Assembly: GCF_009797025.1 (NCBI RefSeq)
Contig: NZ_CP047027.1
Location: 2,232,001-2,296,000, forward strand
DNA: 64,000 bases
Direction: 5' to 3'
DNA from: Cellulophaga sp. L1A9
GTDB lineage: Bacteria > Bacteroidota > Bacteroidia > Flavobacteriales > Flavobacteriaceae
Shown here: positions 8,453 to 17,186 of the stretch, in pieces
Layout: each line of letters begins with the position of its first letter
Position numbering within the stretch: the first letter of the stretch is position 1
Position numbers and translations under genes: made by a program
The notes under the pieces: model-generated
What the model saw: the letters and a program-made list of their open reading frames with translations, nothing else
Database searches by the model: none
Told to the model about the DNA's origin: nothing

Positions 8453-9568
8453 TTGAATCAAACGAAACACAGGAAAGTATATAAGAAGAAAAGGTATGTA
8501 GTACCTATAGTTATAATCGCTGTTTTGATTATTGCTAGACTACTTCTGCCAATTTTCGTGAAAAAGTATGTAAATAATGTTCTTGCAGATATTCCCGGAT
8601 ATTACGGGCATGTAGAGGGAATTGATATTTCGTTGATTAGGGGCGCGTATGTAATTAATGATTTGTATTTGAATAAGATCGACGCAGGATCAGAAGTACC
8701 CTTTTTAAATTTTGAAAAAACAGATATTTCTATAGAATGGAAGTCGCTTTTAAAAGGGAAAATAGTGAGTGAAATATCAATGACCAGGCCCGAGGTTATT
8801 TATGTTTTTGAAGACCAACAAGACGGTGAAGTAGCGGACCCGGATATTGAAGATTGGACTAAAGCCTTAACAGATTTGGTGCCCATTGCTATTAATAATT
8901 TAGAGATTGTAGAAGGAAAAGTAGCCTTTGTTGAGGTTACTGCAGAGCCAACCATAGATTTGCATATGAATAATGTAAATCTTCAAGCCACCAACCTAAG
9001 GAATATTGTTCAGGAGGACAGAACGCTTCCTTCAGATTTACATGCTACAGCAGTATCCATAGGAAATGGGAATTTTACACTTAACGGAAAAATGAACCTG
9101 GTAAAGGAGATTCCTGATATGGATATTTCATTCTCATTGGAAGATGCTTCAATCACAGCATTAAATGATTTTACAAATCATTATGCAGGAATAGATTTTG
9201 CAGAAGGTAATTTTAATATTTTTAGTGAAATGGCTATTGCAGATGGTTATTTGAAAGGATATGTAAAACCACTGCTGAAAGATTCTAAACTAATTAGTAA
9301 GAAGCAAGATAAATTTTTTGATACCCTGTGGGAGGGTTTTGTGGGCTTTTTTAAATTTGTTTTAAAGAATAAAGGGAATAATACTTTAGCTACTAAAATA
9401 CCTATGGAGGGCGATTTGAATAGTGTTAAGTCTAAAGTGTGGCCAACATTTACAAACATTATAAAAAATGGGTGGATCAAAGCCTTTAAAGGTACCGTAG
9501 ATGACGACATTACTTTTGAGGATGCGGAGCAAGAGGTGGATAAAAAATTAAAAAAAGAAAAGAATTAA
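8453..9568 (+). CDS. AsmA/DUF748-like envelope protein, probable TTG start
   Basis: A 371-residue DUF748-like protein. A very basic N-terminus (KHRKVYKKKR) is followed by a membrane segment at about 16-34, then a periplasmic region with the family stretches INDLYLNKIDAG and ISIEWKSLLKGKIVSEI. No upstream in-frame ATG is available, and TTG at 8453 gives the expected positive-inside anchor. It follows the ArsC-like gene by 10 bases and ends at a hairpin, closing the operon. Membrane or outer-envelope maintenance is inferred from the family. Confidence 0.82.
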   Translation: MNQTKHRKVYKKKRYVVPIVIIAVLIIARLLLPIFVKKYVNNVLADIPGYYGHVEGIDISLIRGAYVINDLYLNKIDAGSEVPFLNFEKTDISIEWKSLLKGKIVSEISMTRPEVIYVFEDQQDGEVADPDIEDWTKALTDLVPIAINNLEIVEGKVAFVEVTAEPTIDLHMNNVNLQATNLRNIVQEDRTLPSDLHATAVSIGNGNFTLNGKMNLVKEIPDMDISFSLEDASITALNDFTNHYAGIDFAEGNFNIFSEMAIADGYLKGYVKPLLKDSKLISKKQDKFFDTLWEGFVGFFKFVLKNKGNNTLATKIPMEGDLNSVKSKVWPTFTNIIKNGWIKAFKGTVDDDITFEDAEQEVDKKLKKEKN

Positions 9569-9591
9569 AGTATAGTTGTTAGGTGTTAAAA

Positions 9592-9627
9592 AGGGAGAAA
9601 TTACTTAGGTAATTCTCCCTTTTTTTA
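9592..9627. terminator. Bidirectional terminator between AsmA-like and SDR genes
   Basis: AGGGAGAA pairs with TTCTCCCT around an ATTA/TAAT inner stem. T runs follow on the plus side, and A runs before it serve the minus strand. It sits between two convergent genes. Confidence 0.75.
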
Positions 9628-10446
9628 TTATCCATTAGAAGAAAATCCTGGATAACACGTCATTCCGCCGTCTACAAAAATAGTGGTGCCATTTACATAT
9701 TCAGATTCGTCAGATGCCAACCAACTAGCAACGCTACCAATATCTTCTGGTAGACCCATGCGGTCATAAGGGATGAGTTTTAAGATTTTTTCTAGACCTT
9801 CTTTCGTGTCCCAAGCGTCTTTATTTATGTCAGTTTTTATAGCTCCTGGGGCAATGGAATTACAGCGTACTTTTTTAGGGGCATATTCCTGGCAAATACT
9901 TTCCATTAACATTTTTAATCCCCCCTTAGTCGTAGCATAGTTTGCATGACCGGCCCAAGGAATAATTTCATGAACCGAACTTATATGTATGATTTTACCT
10001 AAAGAATTAGAAACCTCAGGGCGCATGCCGCGTCTCATAAATTCGTTTAAGGCTTCTTTAGCGCATAAAAATTGTCCGGTTAGATTGGTGTCTATAACTT
10101 GTTGCCAAGCACTCAAAGGCATTTCATGTAAGGCATAATCTTGCTGTATTCCAGAATTGCCTACCAAAATGTCTATAGTGCCAAATTTAGAAACGGCTTG
10201 TTTGAATAAATTTTTCACATCGCCTTCTTTACCTACATCACATTGAACAACAATTACACCTGCACAACTAGCGTTTTGGTTAATCCAATGAGCAACTTCT
10301 TCAGCTTCTTCTTTACTGCTATGATAATTTACTACCATATTTGCGCCTTCTATTGCGATAGATTTTGCAATTGCAGCTCCAATACCAGAACTAGATCCAG
10401 TAACGATGCAGGTTTGATTTTCGAGTCTGTTATTCGGTTTTTGCAT
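9628..10446 (-). CDS. SDR-family dehydrogenase, glucose 1-dehydrogenase-like
   Basis: A 272-residue classical short-chain dehydrogenase. The cofactor motif TGSSSGIG begins at residue 16, NSG replaces the usual NAG, and the catalytic pair is Tyr170-x3-Lys174 (YATTK) with the upstream ISS serine. The C-terminus YVNGTTIFVDGGM is typical of the glucose 1-dehydrogenase/3-oxoacyl-ACP reductase group. Such enzymes oxidise sugars or other alcohols with NAD(P). The substrate cannot be read from sequence. It stands alone, divergent from dps. Confidence 0.9.
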   Translation of the reverse strand: MQKPNNRLENQTCIVTGSSSGIGAAIAKSIAIEGANMVVNYHSSKEEAEEVAHWINQNASCAGVIVVQCDVGKEGDVKNLFKQAVSKFGTIDILVGNSGIQQDYALHEMPLSAWQQVIDTNLTGQFLCAKEALNEFMRRGMRPEVSNSLGKIIHISSVHEIIPWAGHANYATTKGGLKMLMESICQEYAPKKVRCNSIAPGAIKTDINKDAWDTKEGLEKILKLIPYDRMGLPEDIGSVASWLASDESEYVNGTTIFVDGGMTCYPGFSSNG

Positions 10447-10656
10447 GTTTTACTTTTTGTACATTAAAGTACAATTAAATCCTATGTTTCAAAGGTTTAT
10501 GTTTTTATAAAGCCAATTATTTTAGCTTTTGAATCAATTCTGCGCAGTGAGGAGTTGCTTAGACTATTTGAATCAATTATAGAATGGTTACCATTAATAA
10601 ATATGGAGGCTAACTCGTAATTTAGTGGTAGACAATAATCATAAAACATATATAAA

Positions 10657-11145
10657 ATGAAATCAGAAACAGCAGAAATCGGAATTAAAAAATCAAACAG
10701 AAAAGCAGTAGTTGAAATGTTAGAGCAACTATTAGCAGATGAATTTTTGATGTATACAAAATATAGAAATTCACATTGGAATGTAGAAGGTCATGACTTT
10801 CATACAAAGCATGTGTTTTTTGAAGAAGAATATGGCAAGTTAGAAACTATTTTAGATGCTGTAGCAGAACGTATTAGAATGTTAGGGTTCTATTCTCCAG
10901 GTACGATGAAACGTTTTATAGAATTATCTCACCTAGAGGAAAATGGTCCAAAACAGAATGATAGCATCAGTTTTATGGAAGTATTGCTAGAAGATCATCA
11001 AACAGTAATCGCTTTTATCAGAAAAAGTATTAGCGAAAATGCAGAAGAGCATAAGGATGAAGGTACCGCAGATTTTATCACAGGTATTTTACAGCAACAT
11101 GAAGAAATGGCTTGGATGTTGAGAGCATCAGTTAAGAAGTTCTAG
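10657..11145 (+). CDS. dps: Dps-family DNA-protecting ferritin-like protein
   Basis: A 162-residue Dps. The ferroxidase-site pattern is complete: His40 (SHWNVEG), His52, Glu56, Asp67 and Glu71 (LDAVAERIRMLG). Dps dodecamers oxidise Fe(II) with hydrogen peroxide and store the iron, protecting DNA in starvation and oxidative stress. The lysine-rich N-terminus (IKKSNRK) could bind DNA. It is monocistronic, followed by a perfect hairpin terminator, and opens the stress cluster. Confidence 0.95.
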   Translation: MKSETAEIGIKKSNRKAVVEMLEQLLADEFLMYTKYRNSHWNVEGHDFHTKHVFFEEEYGKLETILDAVAERIRMLGFYSPGTMKRFIELSHLEENGPKQNDSISFMEVLLEDHQTVIAFIRKSISENAEEHKDEGTADFITGILQQHEEMAWMLRASVKKF

Positions 11146-11159
11146 GAACTAAAAAAAAT

Positions 11160-11197
11160 AAAAAAAGCGTTAAGACGGTAGTCTTAACGCTTTTTTT
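11160..11197 (+). terminator. Perfect hairpin terminator of dps
   Basis: AAGCGTTAAGAC pairs with GTCTTAACGCTT around a GGTA loop, with flanking A and T runs giving a 17-bp stem. This is a strong intrinsic terminator. Confidence 0.9.
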
Positions 11198-11274
11198 ATG
11201 CTCATGTGTTTGGTAAGTAAAATAAGATATTCCCATTAATTTTTATAAAGTGAACGTTTCGTTGGTATATTTCT

Positions 11275-11415
11275 ATGACCTCATTTATAGAAGTGAAAAT
11301 TCCATGCTGTAATCATCAACCAATGGAGAAGTTGTTAGGAGTATGTTGTAAAGCAAAGAAACCCTACTTGAATGAGAGTCATGTGGGCATTTTTTACTGT
11401 AGGTTGTGCAGTTAA
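11275..11415 (+). CDS. Small cysteine-rich protein (46 aa), putative metal-binding
   Basis: A 46-codon frame with ATG start and TAA stop. It contains a CC pair followed by H (PCCNH), a second CC pair (VCCKAKK) and a final CRLC motif. Seven residues (six Cys and one His) are spaced like the ligands of a small zinc or iron-sulfur protein. It lies in a 334-base gap between two intrinsic terminators, the second directly after its stop, so it could be its own transcription unit. I do not recognise the family. Chance is possible, but the Cys pattern in an AT-rich gap argues for a gene. Confidence 0.5.
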   Translation: MTSFIEVKIPCCNHQPMEKLLGVCCKAKKPYLNESHVGIFYCRLCS

Positions 11416-11429
11416 ATAAAAAGCACAAA

Positions 11430-11459
11430 AAAATGCCAGCGTAGTAAGGCTGGCATTTT
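11430..11459. terminator. Bidirectional hairpin terminator
   Basis: AAAATGCCAG pairs with CTGGCATTTT around a short loop. It lies between the small Cys-rich frame and the convergent AraC-type gene. Confidence 0.85.
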
Positions 11460-11479
11460 AATTTAATCTATGTTTTAGA

Positions 11480-12508
11480 TTACGCTGTAACGCCTAATCT
11501 GTTTTGATTATCTTGGTAGTATTTTGGACTACAGTCATACTTTTCTTTGAAAATTTTAGAGAAGTAACTTCTGCTAGTTAAACCAACAGTATAAACAATC
11601 TCTGAAATGTTTAAGTCTGTTGTTTTAATTAGATTCTCTGCAGTTTCCACACGTACGTTTCTAATGAAATCTGTAACCGTTCTATCATGCAACAATTTAA
11701 ATCCTTCTTGTAATTTAGATGGAGATAAACCAGATTTTTTGCTTAAATATTTTAAGCTGTATTGAATCTCTGGATAGTTTTTAATGAAACTAGAGATTTC
11801 TTTAATATCTTCCATTTCATCTCTAGTTAAAGAGCCAAAGTTGTTTTTAATATTCTTTTGATCTTCTTTGTGTTGTTGAATTTCTAGTGCTAAAATTACG
11901 TGTACAGTACCATTTATTAATAAGTTACGTACAATTCCTTTCTGGCTGATAGCATCCATTTGCTGTATTTTCTCAGCAATTTTTAGATTGTAAGATCCAA
12001 CATAGGTATACATCTCCTCACCGTTTTTAGGCATAAAGTTTTTTACTAATTGATTTTTTAATAAATCAATACTTTCGTCATCAGATACTTGTAAAGCATC
12101 TACTTTAATATTAGTGAATTTCACTGCTTGGTCTTTTCTGAAGAACAAAATAGAATCTCTATTAGGGTCACTTGAGAAAATTCCTGTTTGAAACTGGTTC
12201 AAGGATTTTTTTATAGACGTTTCACTAAACCCATATGATAATTGCCCGTTAGAACAATACATGAAATTAATAGGGTTAGTAGTACTCGCGGTGCTTTTTA
12301 TGATAGTATCTTGTTTAAAGGTAACATCATACTTCATAAAAGTAATATCGTTCTTAAAAGTGATCCCTGAGATAGAACCAACAGCTGATTCGCTATTTAG
12401 TTCTAATTTAAATTCCTGACTTGATTTATTTAATTTACCACCTAATTCATTCTGTAGGTCATTAAACATTTGAGATATTGTATTTGTTTTAAGGTGTATC
12501 GTTTTCAT
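11480..12508 (-). CDS. AraC-family transcriptional regulator (long form)
   Basis: A 342-residue protein with a C-terminal AraC/XylS double helix-turn-helix at about residues 245-335. Markers are YLSKKSGLSPSKLQEGFK, ISEIVYTVGLTSRSYFSK and the terminal SPKYYQ. The first 230 residues form an uncharacterised sensor part containing a PINFMYCSNGQL stretch, common in Bacteroidota AraC regulators. It follows the 50-aa membrane-protein gene by 15 bases and probably shares its transcript. Its place next to dps and small stress genes suggests a stress regulator, which is inference. Confidence 0.9.
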   Translation of the reverse strand: MKTIHLKTNTISQMFNDLQNELGGKLNKSSQEFKLELNSESAVGSISGITFKNDITFMKYDVTFKQDTIIKSTASTTNPINFMYCSNGQLSYGFSETSIKKSLNQFQTGIFSSDPNRDSILFFRKDQAVKFTNIKVDALQVSDDESIDLLKNQLVKNFMPKNGEEMYTYVGSYNLKIAEKIQQMDAISQKGIVRNLLINGTVHVILALEIQQHKEDQKNIKNNFGSLTRDEMEDIKEISSFIKNYPEIQYSLKYLSKKSGLSPSKLQEGFKLLHDRTVTDFIRNVRVETAENLIKTTDLNISEIVYTVGLTSRSYFSKIFKEKYDCSPKYYQDNQNRLGVTA

Positions 12509-12523
12509 AATGCTGTTTTTACG

Positions 12524-12676
12524 TTAATAATTGTTCTCTTTCAAAACACTAATTATAAGAAGCAATGCTGCCATTACTAATACTAAGTGAATTATTAGGC
12601 CGAAATCAAAAAAGAAAAACCCTATGGCCCACAGCGCTAATACTATTGCTGCTAGAATTTTAAGGTATTTAAGCAT
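12524..12676 (-). CDS. Small two-helix membrane protein (lmo0937/DUF5670-like, 50 aa)
   Basis: A 50-codon frame starting MLKYLKILAAIVLALWAIGF. Two hydrophobic helices are joined by a short Phe/Gly/His linker, and the tail is polar. This layout matches the lmo0937/DUF5670 family of tiny membrane proteins found among general stress genes in many bacteria. The start is one base after the stop of the 49-codon upstream frame, and the stop is 15 bases before the AraC-type start. A three-gene operon is likely. Confidence 0.72.
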   Translation of the reverse strand: MLKYLKILAAIVLALWAIGFFFFDFGLIIHLVLVMAALLLIISVLKENNY

Positions 12677-12677
12677 G

Positions 12678-12827
12678 TTAATCTGTTTGTTCTATGTTTT
12701 GATCCAAAACACTGTTGCCAATGTTGTTTGATATGTAATCATTTAAAGACTCTATTGTAGTACCTATTGCACTTCTTATATTTCCAACTCTGGAATTTGT
12801 CTGATATTTATAGTTATTCTGATTCAT
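12678..12827 (-). CDS. Small hypothetical protein (49 aa)
   Basis: A polar 49-residue protein from the ATG at 12827, containing VGNIRSAIGTTIESLNDYI. It has no signal or membrane segment and no recognised family. A longer frame reaches 12911, but its extra residues are Thr/Cys-rich and run into the likely promoter, so the internal ATG is preferred. It is tightly linked to the small membrane-protein gene, with one base between them. Confidence 0.5.
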   Translation of the reverse strand: MNQNNYKYQTNSRVGNIRSAIGTTIESLNDYISNNIGNSVLDQNIEQTD

Positions 12828-12859
12828 AGTAGTTGTTTTAGTGATTGCGTTAACAATTG

Positions 12860-12883
12860 TTGTACATGGTTGTTTTGTACATG
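12860..12883. repeat. Direct repeat TTGTACATG x2, operator candidate
   Basis: TTGTACATG occurs at 12860-12868 and 12875-12883, one 15-base step apart. They lie just upstream of the small-gene/AraC operon. Direct repeats are how AraC-type dimers often bind DNA, so autoregulation is possible; this is unproven. Confidence 0.35.
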
Positions 12884-12971
12884 ACAAATTTCGGTAAAGA
12901 GGAGACTTCATTTGTTACACAATTTTTTGATAGTGTTATATAATTATTGGAAAGCGCTATTTTTTAAATCA

Positions 12972-13007
12972 AAAAAGCCCTGTTTATAGCTATAAACAGG
13001 GCTTTTT
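12972..13007. terminator. 36-bp perfect palindrome, terminator of the kinase operon
   Basis: AAAAAGCCCTGTTTATA pairs perfectly with TATAAACAGGGCTTTTT around GC. It is positioned after the histidine-kinase gene on the minus strand. A-tract and T-tract on either side allow termination in both directions. Confidence 0.8.
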
Positions 13008-13058
13008 AATATAATTTATGTTTTACATCATTATAAGGTACTCATCTTATTGTTACGT

Positions 13059-15644
13059 TTAGGCTGGTAAATAAATACAAAAAGTAGATCCCTTACCTAG
13101 AATGCTTTCCGCAGAAATATGACCACCATGATTTTGAGTGATTTTTTTACAGATGGCCAAACCGATACCCGTTCCGGAATATTCTGTTTTCTGATGTAAG
13201 CGTTGAAAAAGTTCAAATATCTTATCAGCATGTTCTTGTTCAAAACCAATACCATTATCAATGATAGATATGCGATAGTACGATTTGTATTTTTTTACAA
13301 AATTATCAGGAATACCATTCCGTTTAATTTTTTTGCAATTAATGATGATTCTTGGGGCTTCCTCTCCTCTATATTTTATAGCATTGGAGATAAGATTATT
13401 AAATAGTTGTTCCATTTGAAAAGGAACAGCGTTTATGGTGGGAAGATTGTCTATTACAATATCGACACCAGATTCTTTTATACGTGCTTCTAAATCTTCT
13501 TGAACTTTCTCTATAATCTCTTCAAGACTTACTGTTGTAAATTCGCTCTTTGTTTTATTAATACGCGAATAGGATAATAAATATTTAATAAGCATTCGCA
13601 TGCGCTCAGAAGAGGAGGTAATTTTAGCAAAAAACTCTTTTCCTCTCTCTGATAGATTATCATAATCTGTATCTTCTATCCTGGAAATAAACATCTGAAT
13701 TTTTCTGATAGGCTCTTGTAAATCATGACTGGCAACTCTATTAAATGATTCTAACTCTTCGTTTGATCTTTTTAGCTCCTGATTCTTCTCTTTTAATTTA
13801 AGGGCGCCTTTTACTTGATTGGTAATATCTTGGATCACACCAATTAAAGCATCATCTTGAAAATGTCCTGTAGTTCTAAAGTGTTTTATTTTTCTAGAGT
13901 TGTTTATGATACGGTATGAGAAATCTACAGATTTCTTTTTATCAATAGCTTCTTTTATGCTTTCCTTGTAGCCAGGCAAATCCTCGGGATGAATAAACTT
14001 CTTATAATTTTCATGTGTAGGAGGAAATTCTTGAGGTTTGCAATCTAATAGAATATATAGGTTATCGGAGATATCTGAACTTTCTTCTTTTTCATCTAAG
14101 AAGCTCCAGCGGTAACTACCTATTTTGGCTAATGTTTTAGCATCTTTTAAAATAGCGTTCTGTCTTTTGAGTTGTTCGTTTATTTCTAAAATTTTTCGTT
14201 CGTCTTGTTTCTGTTTTGAAATATTCATAGAAGTAACACAGACTCCATCACCTGTTTTAATAGCATAGGTATCAAAACACATATGAACATTATTAAAAAT
14301 ATAATCTCGTTCAAATTCTACTGGTTTTCCTGTATCTACCGCCTTACAAAATAATTCAAAAACCCCATTGGTCATCAGAAAAGGATAAGCTTCTGATATT
14401 TTTTTCTGGACGACCTCATTTGGTTTTTGACCTGTAGTATTTGTAATTTCTTCATTGGTATATAAGATCGTGAAATCTGTGATAATTCCTTCCTTATCTA
14501 TTATAGGCTCAAAATAACTTATAACGTTATTGGTACTTTTAATAACGTTCTGCAAAAACTCGTCCGTTTCTTTTATTTCTTCATACTGTTCCTGTAATTC
14601 TAAATTTAAAGCATTTAGTTTAGCGACAGATTCTTTTTCATGAGTGGTGTTTTTTGCAATAATCAATAAGCCATTATTTAAAGGTCTCATTACAGACTCT
14701 AGCCATATTTTTTTACCATTTAAAAGTACTTGTCTGCTTAACTGACTTTCTTTCTTTTCTATAAAAGATTTCGCTAGTACCTCATACTCGCCATTTAAAA
14801 CGGTAAATGGGAATATTTTTGAAATGGGTTTACCCACAATAGTTTCGGGGTCTAGACCAAAATCTGTTTTATTACGCTCATTGGCATACGTTAGTTTAAA
14901 ATCTATTACGTCATTATCTTCATTATATATGGGCTCATAGAAGTTTACAATATTTTCGGTCTTAGCCATTACACTGGATAAGAAAGCTTCTGCTTTGGTT
15001 CTATTTTTTCGTTCGTTATTTATTTTAATAAAGGATAGGACGAAGACAAACATGGCGAAAACGCCTAATACCAATACCATAAATGGCGATAAAAAGGCAT
15101 AGGAGTTAAACTCCTTTTTGCTTTCTGTTAGTATCTTTTGTTCCTTAATTAACATGAAATTCTTACGCTGATTAAGTTCTGCCATGATTCGGGCAACCTC
15201 ATCTAATTTATTGCGCTCTTTTGTAGAATATTTAAGGCGCACTTTAGGTGAAACAGCTATAGCTTTTAGGGCTGCTAAAAGATTAATTTGCAATTCTCCC
15301 ACACGTGTTAGGTGGGTTTGCTGAATGGGGTTGTCTATCACCAAATTTGATAATTTGTTGAAGGTGACATTAGAATTATCAATATATTTTTGAAATGATA
15401 TTGAAGTAACTAAAGTATCTTTTCGCAACAAATTGGTGAGTTGTGCGGATTCCATTTGTGAGTAAATGGAAAAGAGATTATTTATTTCTGTTTCAACTTC
15501 TAATGTATGAGTTACAGCATTGGCAGCTTCTTTAAACTCCGATATTTGTTTATAGCTTATGCTGCCAATAAAGGTGAGCATAGCTGCTGCAATAATGAGT
15601 AAAACTATATAGAGTTTTGGGGATAATATTAGCTTTTTAGCCAC
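13059..15644 (-). CDS. Membrane histidine kinase with CHASE3-like sensor and three PAS regions
   Basis: An 861-residue hybrid-less kinase. TM1 is at about 8-27, an all-helical periplasmic region resembling CHASE3 runs to about 185, and TM2 covers 187-209. Three PAS-like regions follow (about 220-345, 360-475, 505-605). A coiled coil then leads into the H-box SHDLQEPIRK with phospho-acceptor His640. The ATPase domain has NNLISNAIKY (N box), DNGIGF (G1) and GTGIGLAICKKI (G2). It is the last gene of an AraC - receiver - kinase operon, 10 bases after the receiver gene. The signal sensed is unknown. Confidence 0.93.
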   Translation of the reverse strand: MAKKLILSPKLYIVLLIIAAAMLTFIGSISYKQISEFKEAANAVTHTLEVETEINNLFSIYSQMESAQLTNLLRKDTLVTSISFQKYIDNSNVTFNKLSNLVIDNPIQQTHLTRVGELQINLLAALKAIAVSPKVRLKYSTKERNKLDEVARIMAELNQRKNFMLIKEQKILTESKKEFNSYAFLSPFMVLVLGVFAMFVFVLSFIKINNERKNRTKAEAFLSSVMAKTENIVNFYEPIYNEDNDVIDFKLTYANERNKTDFGLDPETIVGKPISKIFPFTVLNGEYEVLAKSFIEKKESQLSRQVLLNGKKIWLESVMRPLNNGLLIIAKNTTHEKESVAKLNALNLELQEQYEEIKETDEFLQNVIKSTNNVISYFEPIIDKEGIITDFTILYTNEEITNTTGQKPNEVVQKKISEAYPFLMTNGVFELFCKAVDTGKPVEFERDYIFNNVHMCFDTYAIKTGDGVCVTSMNISKQKQDERKILEINEQLKRQNAILKDAKTLAKIGSYRWSFLDEKEESSDISDNLYILLDCKPQEFPPTHENYKKFIHPEDLPGYKESIKEAIDKKKSVDFSYRIINNSRKIKHFRTTGHFQDDALIGVIQDITNQVKGALKLKEKNQELKRSNEELESFNRVASHDLQEPIRKIQMFISRIEDTDYDNLSERGKEFFAKITSSSERMRMLIKYLLSYSRINKTKSEFTTVSLEEIIEKVQEDLEARIKESGVDIVIDNLPTINAVPFQMEQLFNNLISNAIKYRGEEAPRIIINCKKIKRNGIPDNFVKKYKSYYRISIIDNGIGFEQEHADKIFELFQRLHQKTEYSGTGIGLAICKKITQNHGGHISAESILGKGSTFCIYLPA

Positions 15645-15654
15645 GATTTTTTTC

Positions 15655-16101
15655 TTAAATTCTTAGTAAAAAATTCTCTCTATTCAAGGCAGACGTTTCA
15701 TACTGCCAATTAAGCTGCAACACTTTTTCGATAACCGTTCTCAATTCTCCAAAACTGTTGGGTTTGTTAATGTATACATTAGCACCATTCACAAATGTTT
15801 CTTCAATATCTCTTTCAGAAGAGGAGGTAGAGTATATGGCAACAGACAAATCTCTAAGTTTGGCATGATCGCGAATCTCTTTTAAGCACTGCATGCCGTT
15901 TTTAATAGGCATATTTAAATCCAAAAAAATAACCTCTGGAAGTATTACATTGGGCAATACCAAATAATCCATAAGTTCTTTACCATTTGTGAATAACGAT
16001 AATTTTGTCTTTATTTTAATTTCTTCGATAGCATCTTTAAACAGAAGTCTATCATCTTCGTCATCATCTGCTAATGCAATGTTCAATGTTTGGAATGCCA
16101 T
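15655..16101 (-). CDS. Stand-alone response-regulator receiver protein
   Basis: A 148-residue CheY-like receiver without an output domain. The acidic DDDEDD cluster near residue 12 and the phospho-acceptor Asp in IFLDLNMPIKNG are clear. The switch Thr/Ser (IYSTSS) and Lys (NKPN) are also present. This resembles the receivers that pair with phytochrome-like and PAS kinases in Bacteroidota. With the kinase downstream and an AraC-type gene upstream, each 10 bases away, it probably relays phosphate without binding DNA itself. Confidence 0.93.
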   Translation of the reverse strand: MAFQTLNIALADDDEDDRLLFKDAIEEIKIKTKLSLFTNGKELMDYLVLPNVILPEVIFLDLNMPIKNGMQCLKEIRDHAKLRDLSVAIYSTSSSERDIEETFVNGANVYINKPNSFGELRTVIEKVLQLNWQYETSALNRENFLLRI

Positions 16102-16111
16102 GTGTAATTTA

Positions 16112-16675
16112 TTAGTCTCTATTTCCTATTTTTTCTTTTCTTTTTTTTATTATTTTTTGAAAGGAAGAAGGAGTAAGTCCGGTTGTTTTCTTAAACTGTG
16201 TTGATAAATGTGCAACGCTACTGTAATTTAACTTATACGCAATTTCGGTTAAGGTTAGATCATTCTCGATAATTAGTGTTTTAGCTACATCAATCTTTTT
16301 TAAGATAACAAAATTCTCTATTGAGGTGTGTGTTATCTCAGAAAATAAATTGGAAAGGTAGGCATAGGAATAATCTAATTTTTCAGATAAATAGGTAGAA
16401 ACATTATATTTTTGAGCTTCTTCATCACCGTTTACAACGAGCGTAACAGCATCCTTTATGCGTTGTATTAAAGCTGTTTGTTGGTTACTGATGATTTCTA
16501 TTCCGTATGCTGATAAATTTTCTGTTATAACTAGCATTTGAGCACTATCTGGAGTTTTGTTTAATACAATTTCTCCAACACCAAGTAAAGAATATTCTAG
16601 ACCCATGGCATCTAGTTGCTCACAAAGCACTTTTCTACATAAAAGGTTATAATCAAACTTTACATTTATTGTCAT
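16112..16675 (-). CDS. Short AraC-type regulator with an N-terminal ferredoxin-like domain
   Basis: A 187-residue protein. The C-terminal half holds an AraC helix-turn-helix pair (YLSEKLDYSYAYLSNLFSE and LTEIAYKLNYSSVAHLSTQF, ending TGLTPSSFQ). The N-terminal 75 residues alternate strand-helix-strand like a small ferredoxin-like/HMA-type domain and lack a CxxC motif, so metal binding is not supported. It is first in the operon with the receiver and the kinase, and is the likely DNA-binding output of that pathway. Confidence 0.85.
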   Translation of the reverse strand: MTINVKFDYNLLCRKVLCEQLDAMGLEYSLLGVGEIVLNKTPDSAQMLVITENLSAYGIEIISNQQTALIQRIKDAVTLVVNGDEEAQKYNVSTYLSEKLDYSYAYLSNLFSEITHTSIENFVILKKIDVAKTLIIENDLTLTEIAYKLNYSSVAHLSTQFKKTTGLTPSSFQKIIKKRKEKIGNRD

Positions 16676-16783
16676 AAAATAACTTTATTGAAACCTCTGG
16701 TGAGCTTTACAAATATCGTATTTTTTTGCCTGTACCCTTTCTTTGTTTAAGTTTTATTTAACCACTACTATAGAACTATTTGA

Positions 16784-17098
16784 CTAGTTATGCTTGAAAT
16801 GATCTTTGGGTATTTCTTTAAAAAACTCTGCCATTACAGTATCACTAGAAGGACTATAGTTTGCGAGTACCGTGCCTTTTATATGGTCATTAGTTTCAAT
16901 AACGTATAAGATAGACATATCTGATGGGTTGCTCATGCCTTCAAACCGGAATTCTTTTTTGATGTAAATTTCTTCAGGTTTGTACTCCTTTTTTGTGTCT
17001 AAATCTACTAAGAGGCCTCCCTTGGCTCTAAAATTAGTAGTGAATCCTTTCGCCTGATATTCTTCTATATATTCTTTTTCACTTTTTGCATGTTCCAT
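16784..17098 (-). CDS. Conserved small hypothetical protein (104 aa)
   Basis: A soluble 104-residue protein with no signal peptide. It has a KGGLLVDLDTKKEYKPEEI stretch and a strand-rich centre (SILYVIETNDHIKGTVLANY). No catalytic motif is seen and I do not recognise a function. It is probably monocistronic: a hairpin lies just upstream (17123-17159), and the AraC-type gene follows on the same strand across a 108-base gap. Confidence 0.65.
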   Translation of the reverse strand: MEHAKSEKEYIEEYQAKGFTTNFRAKGGLLVDLDTKKEYKPEEIYIKKEFRFEGMSNPSDMSILYVIETNDHIKGTVLANYSPSSDTVMAEFFKEIPKDHFKHN

Positions 17099-17122
17099 AA
17101 GTTCTATTTTTTTATATTTAAA

Positions 17123-17159
17123 AAAAGGACAAAATCAATTCATTGAATTCTGTCCTTTT
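17123..17159 (-). terminator. Hairpin after the DUF1328-lipoprotein pair
   Basis: AAAGGACA pairs with TGTCCTTT, with a further AATTCA/TGAATT inner stem. On the minus strand it is followed by a T-rich stretch. Confidence 0.7.
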
Positions 17160-17186
17160 ATAATAATATCAATTCAGATGAAGGTA

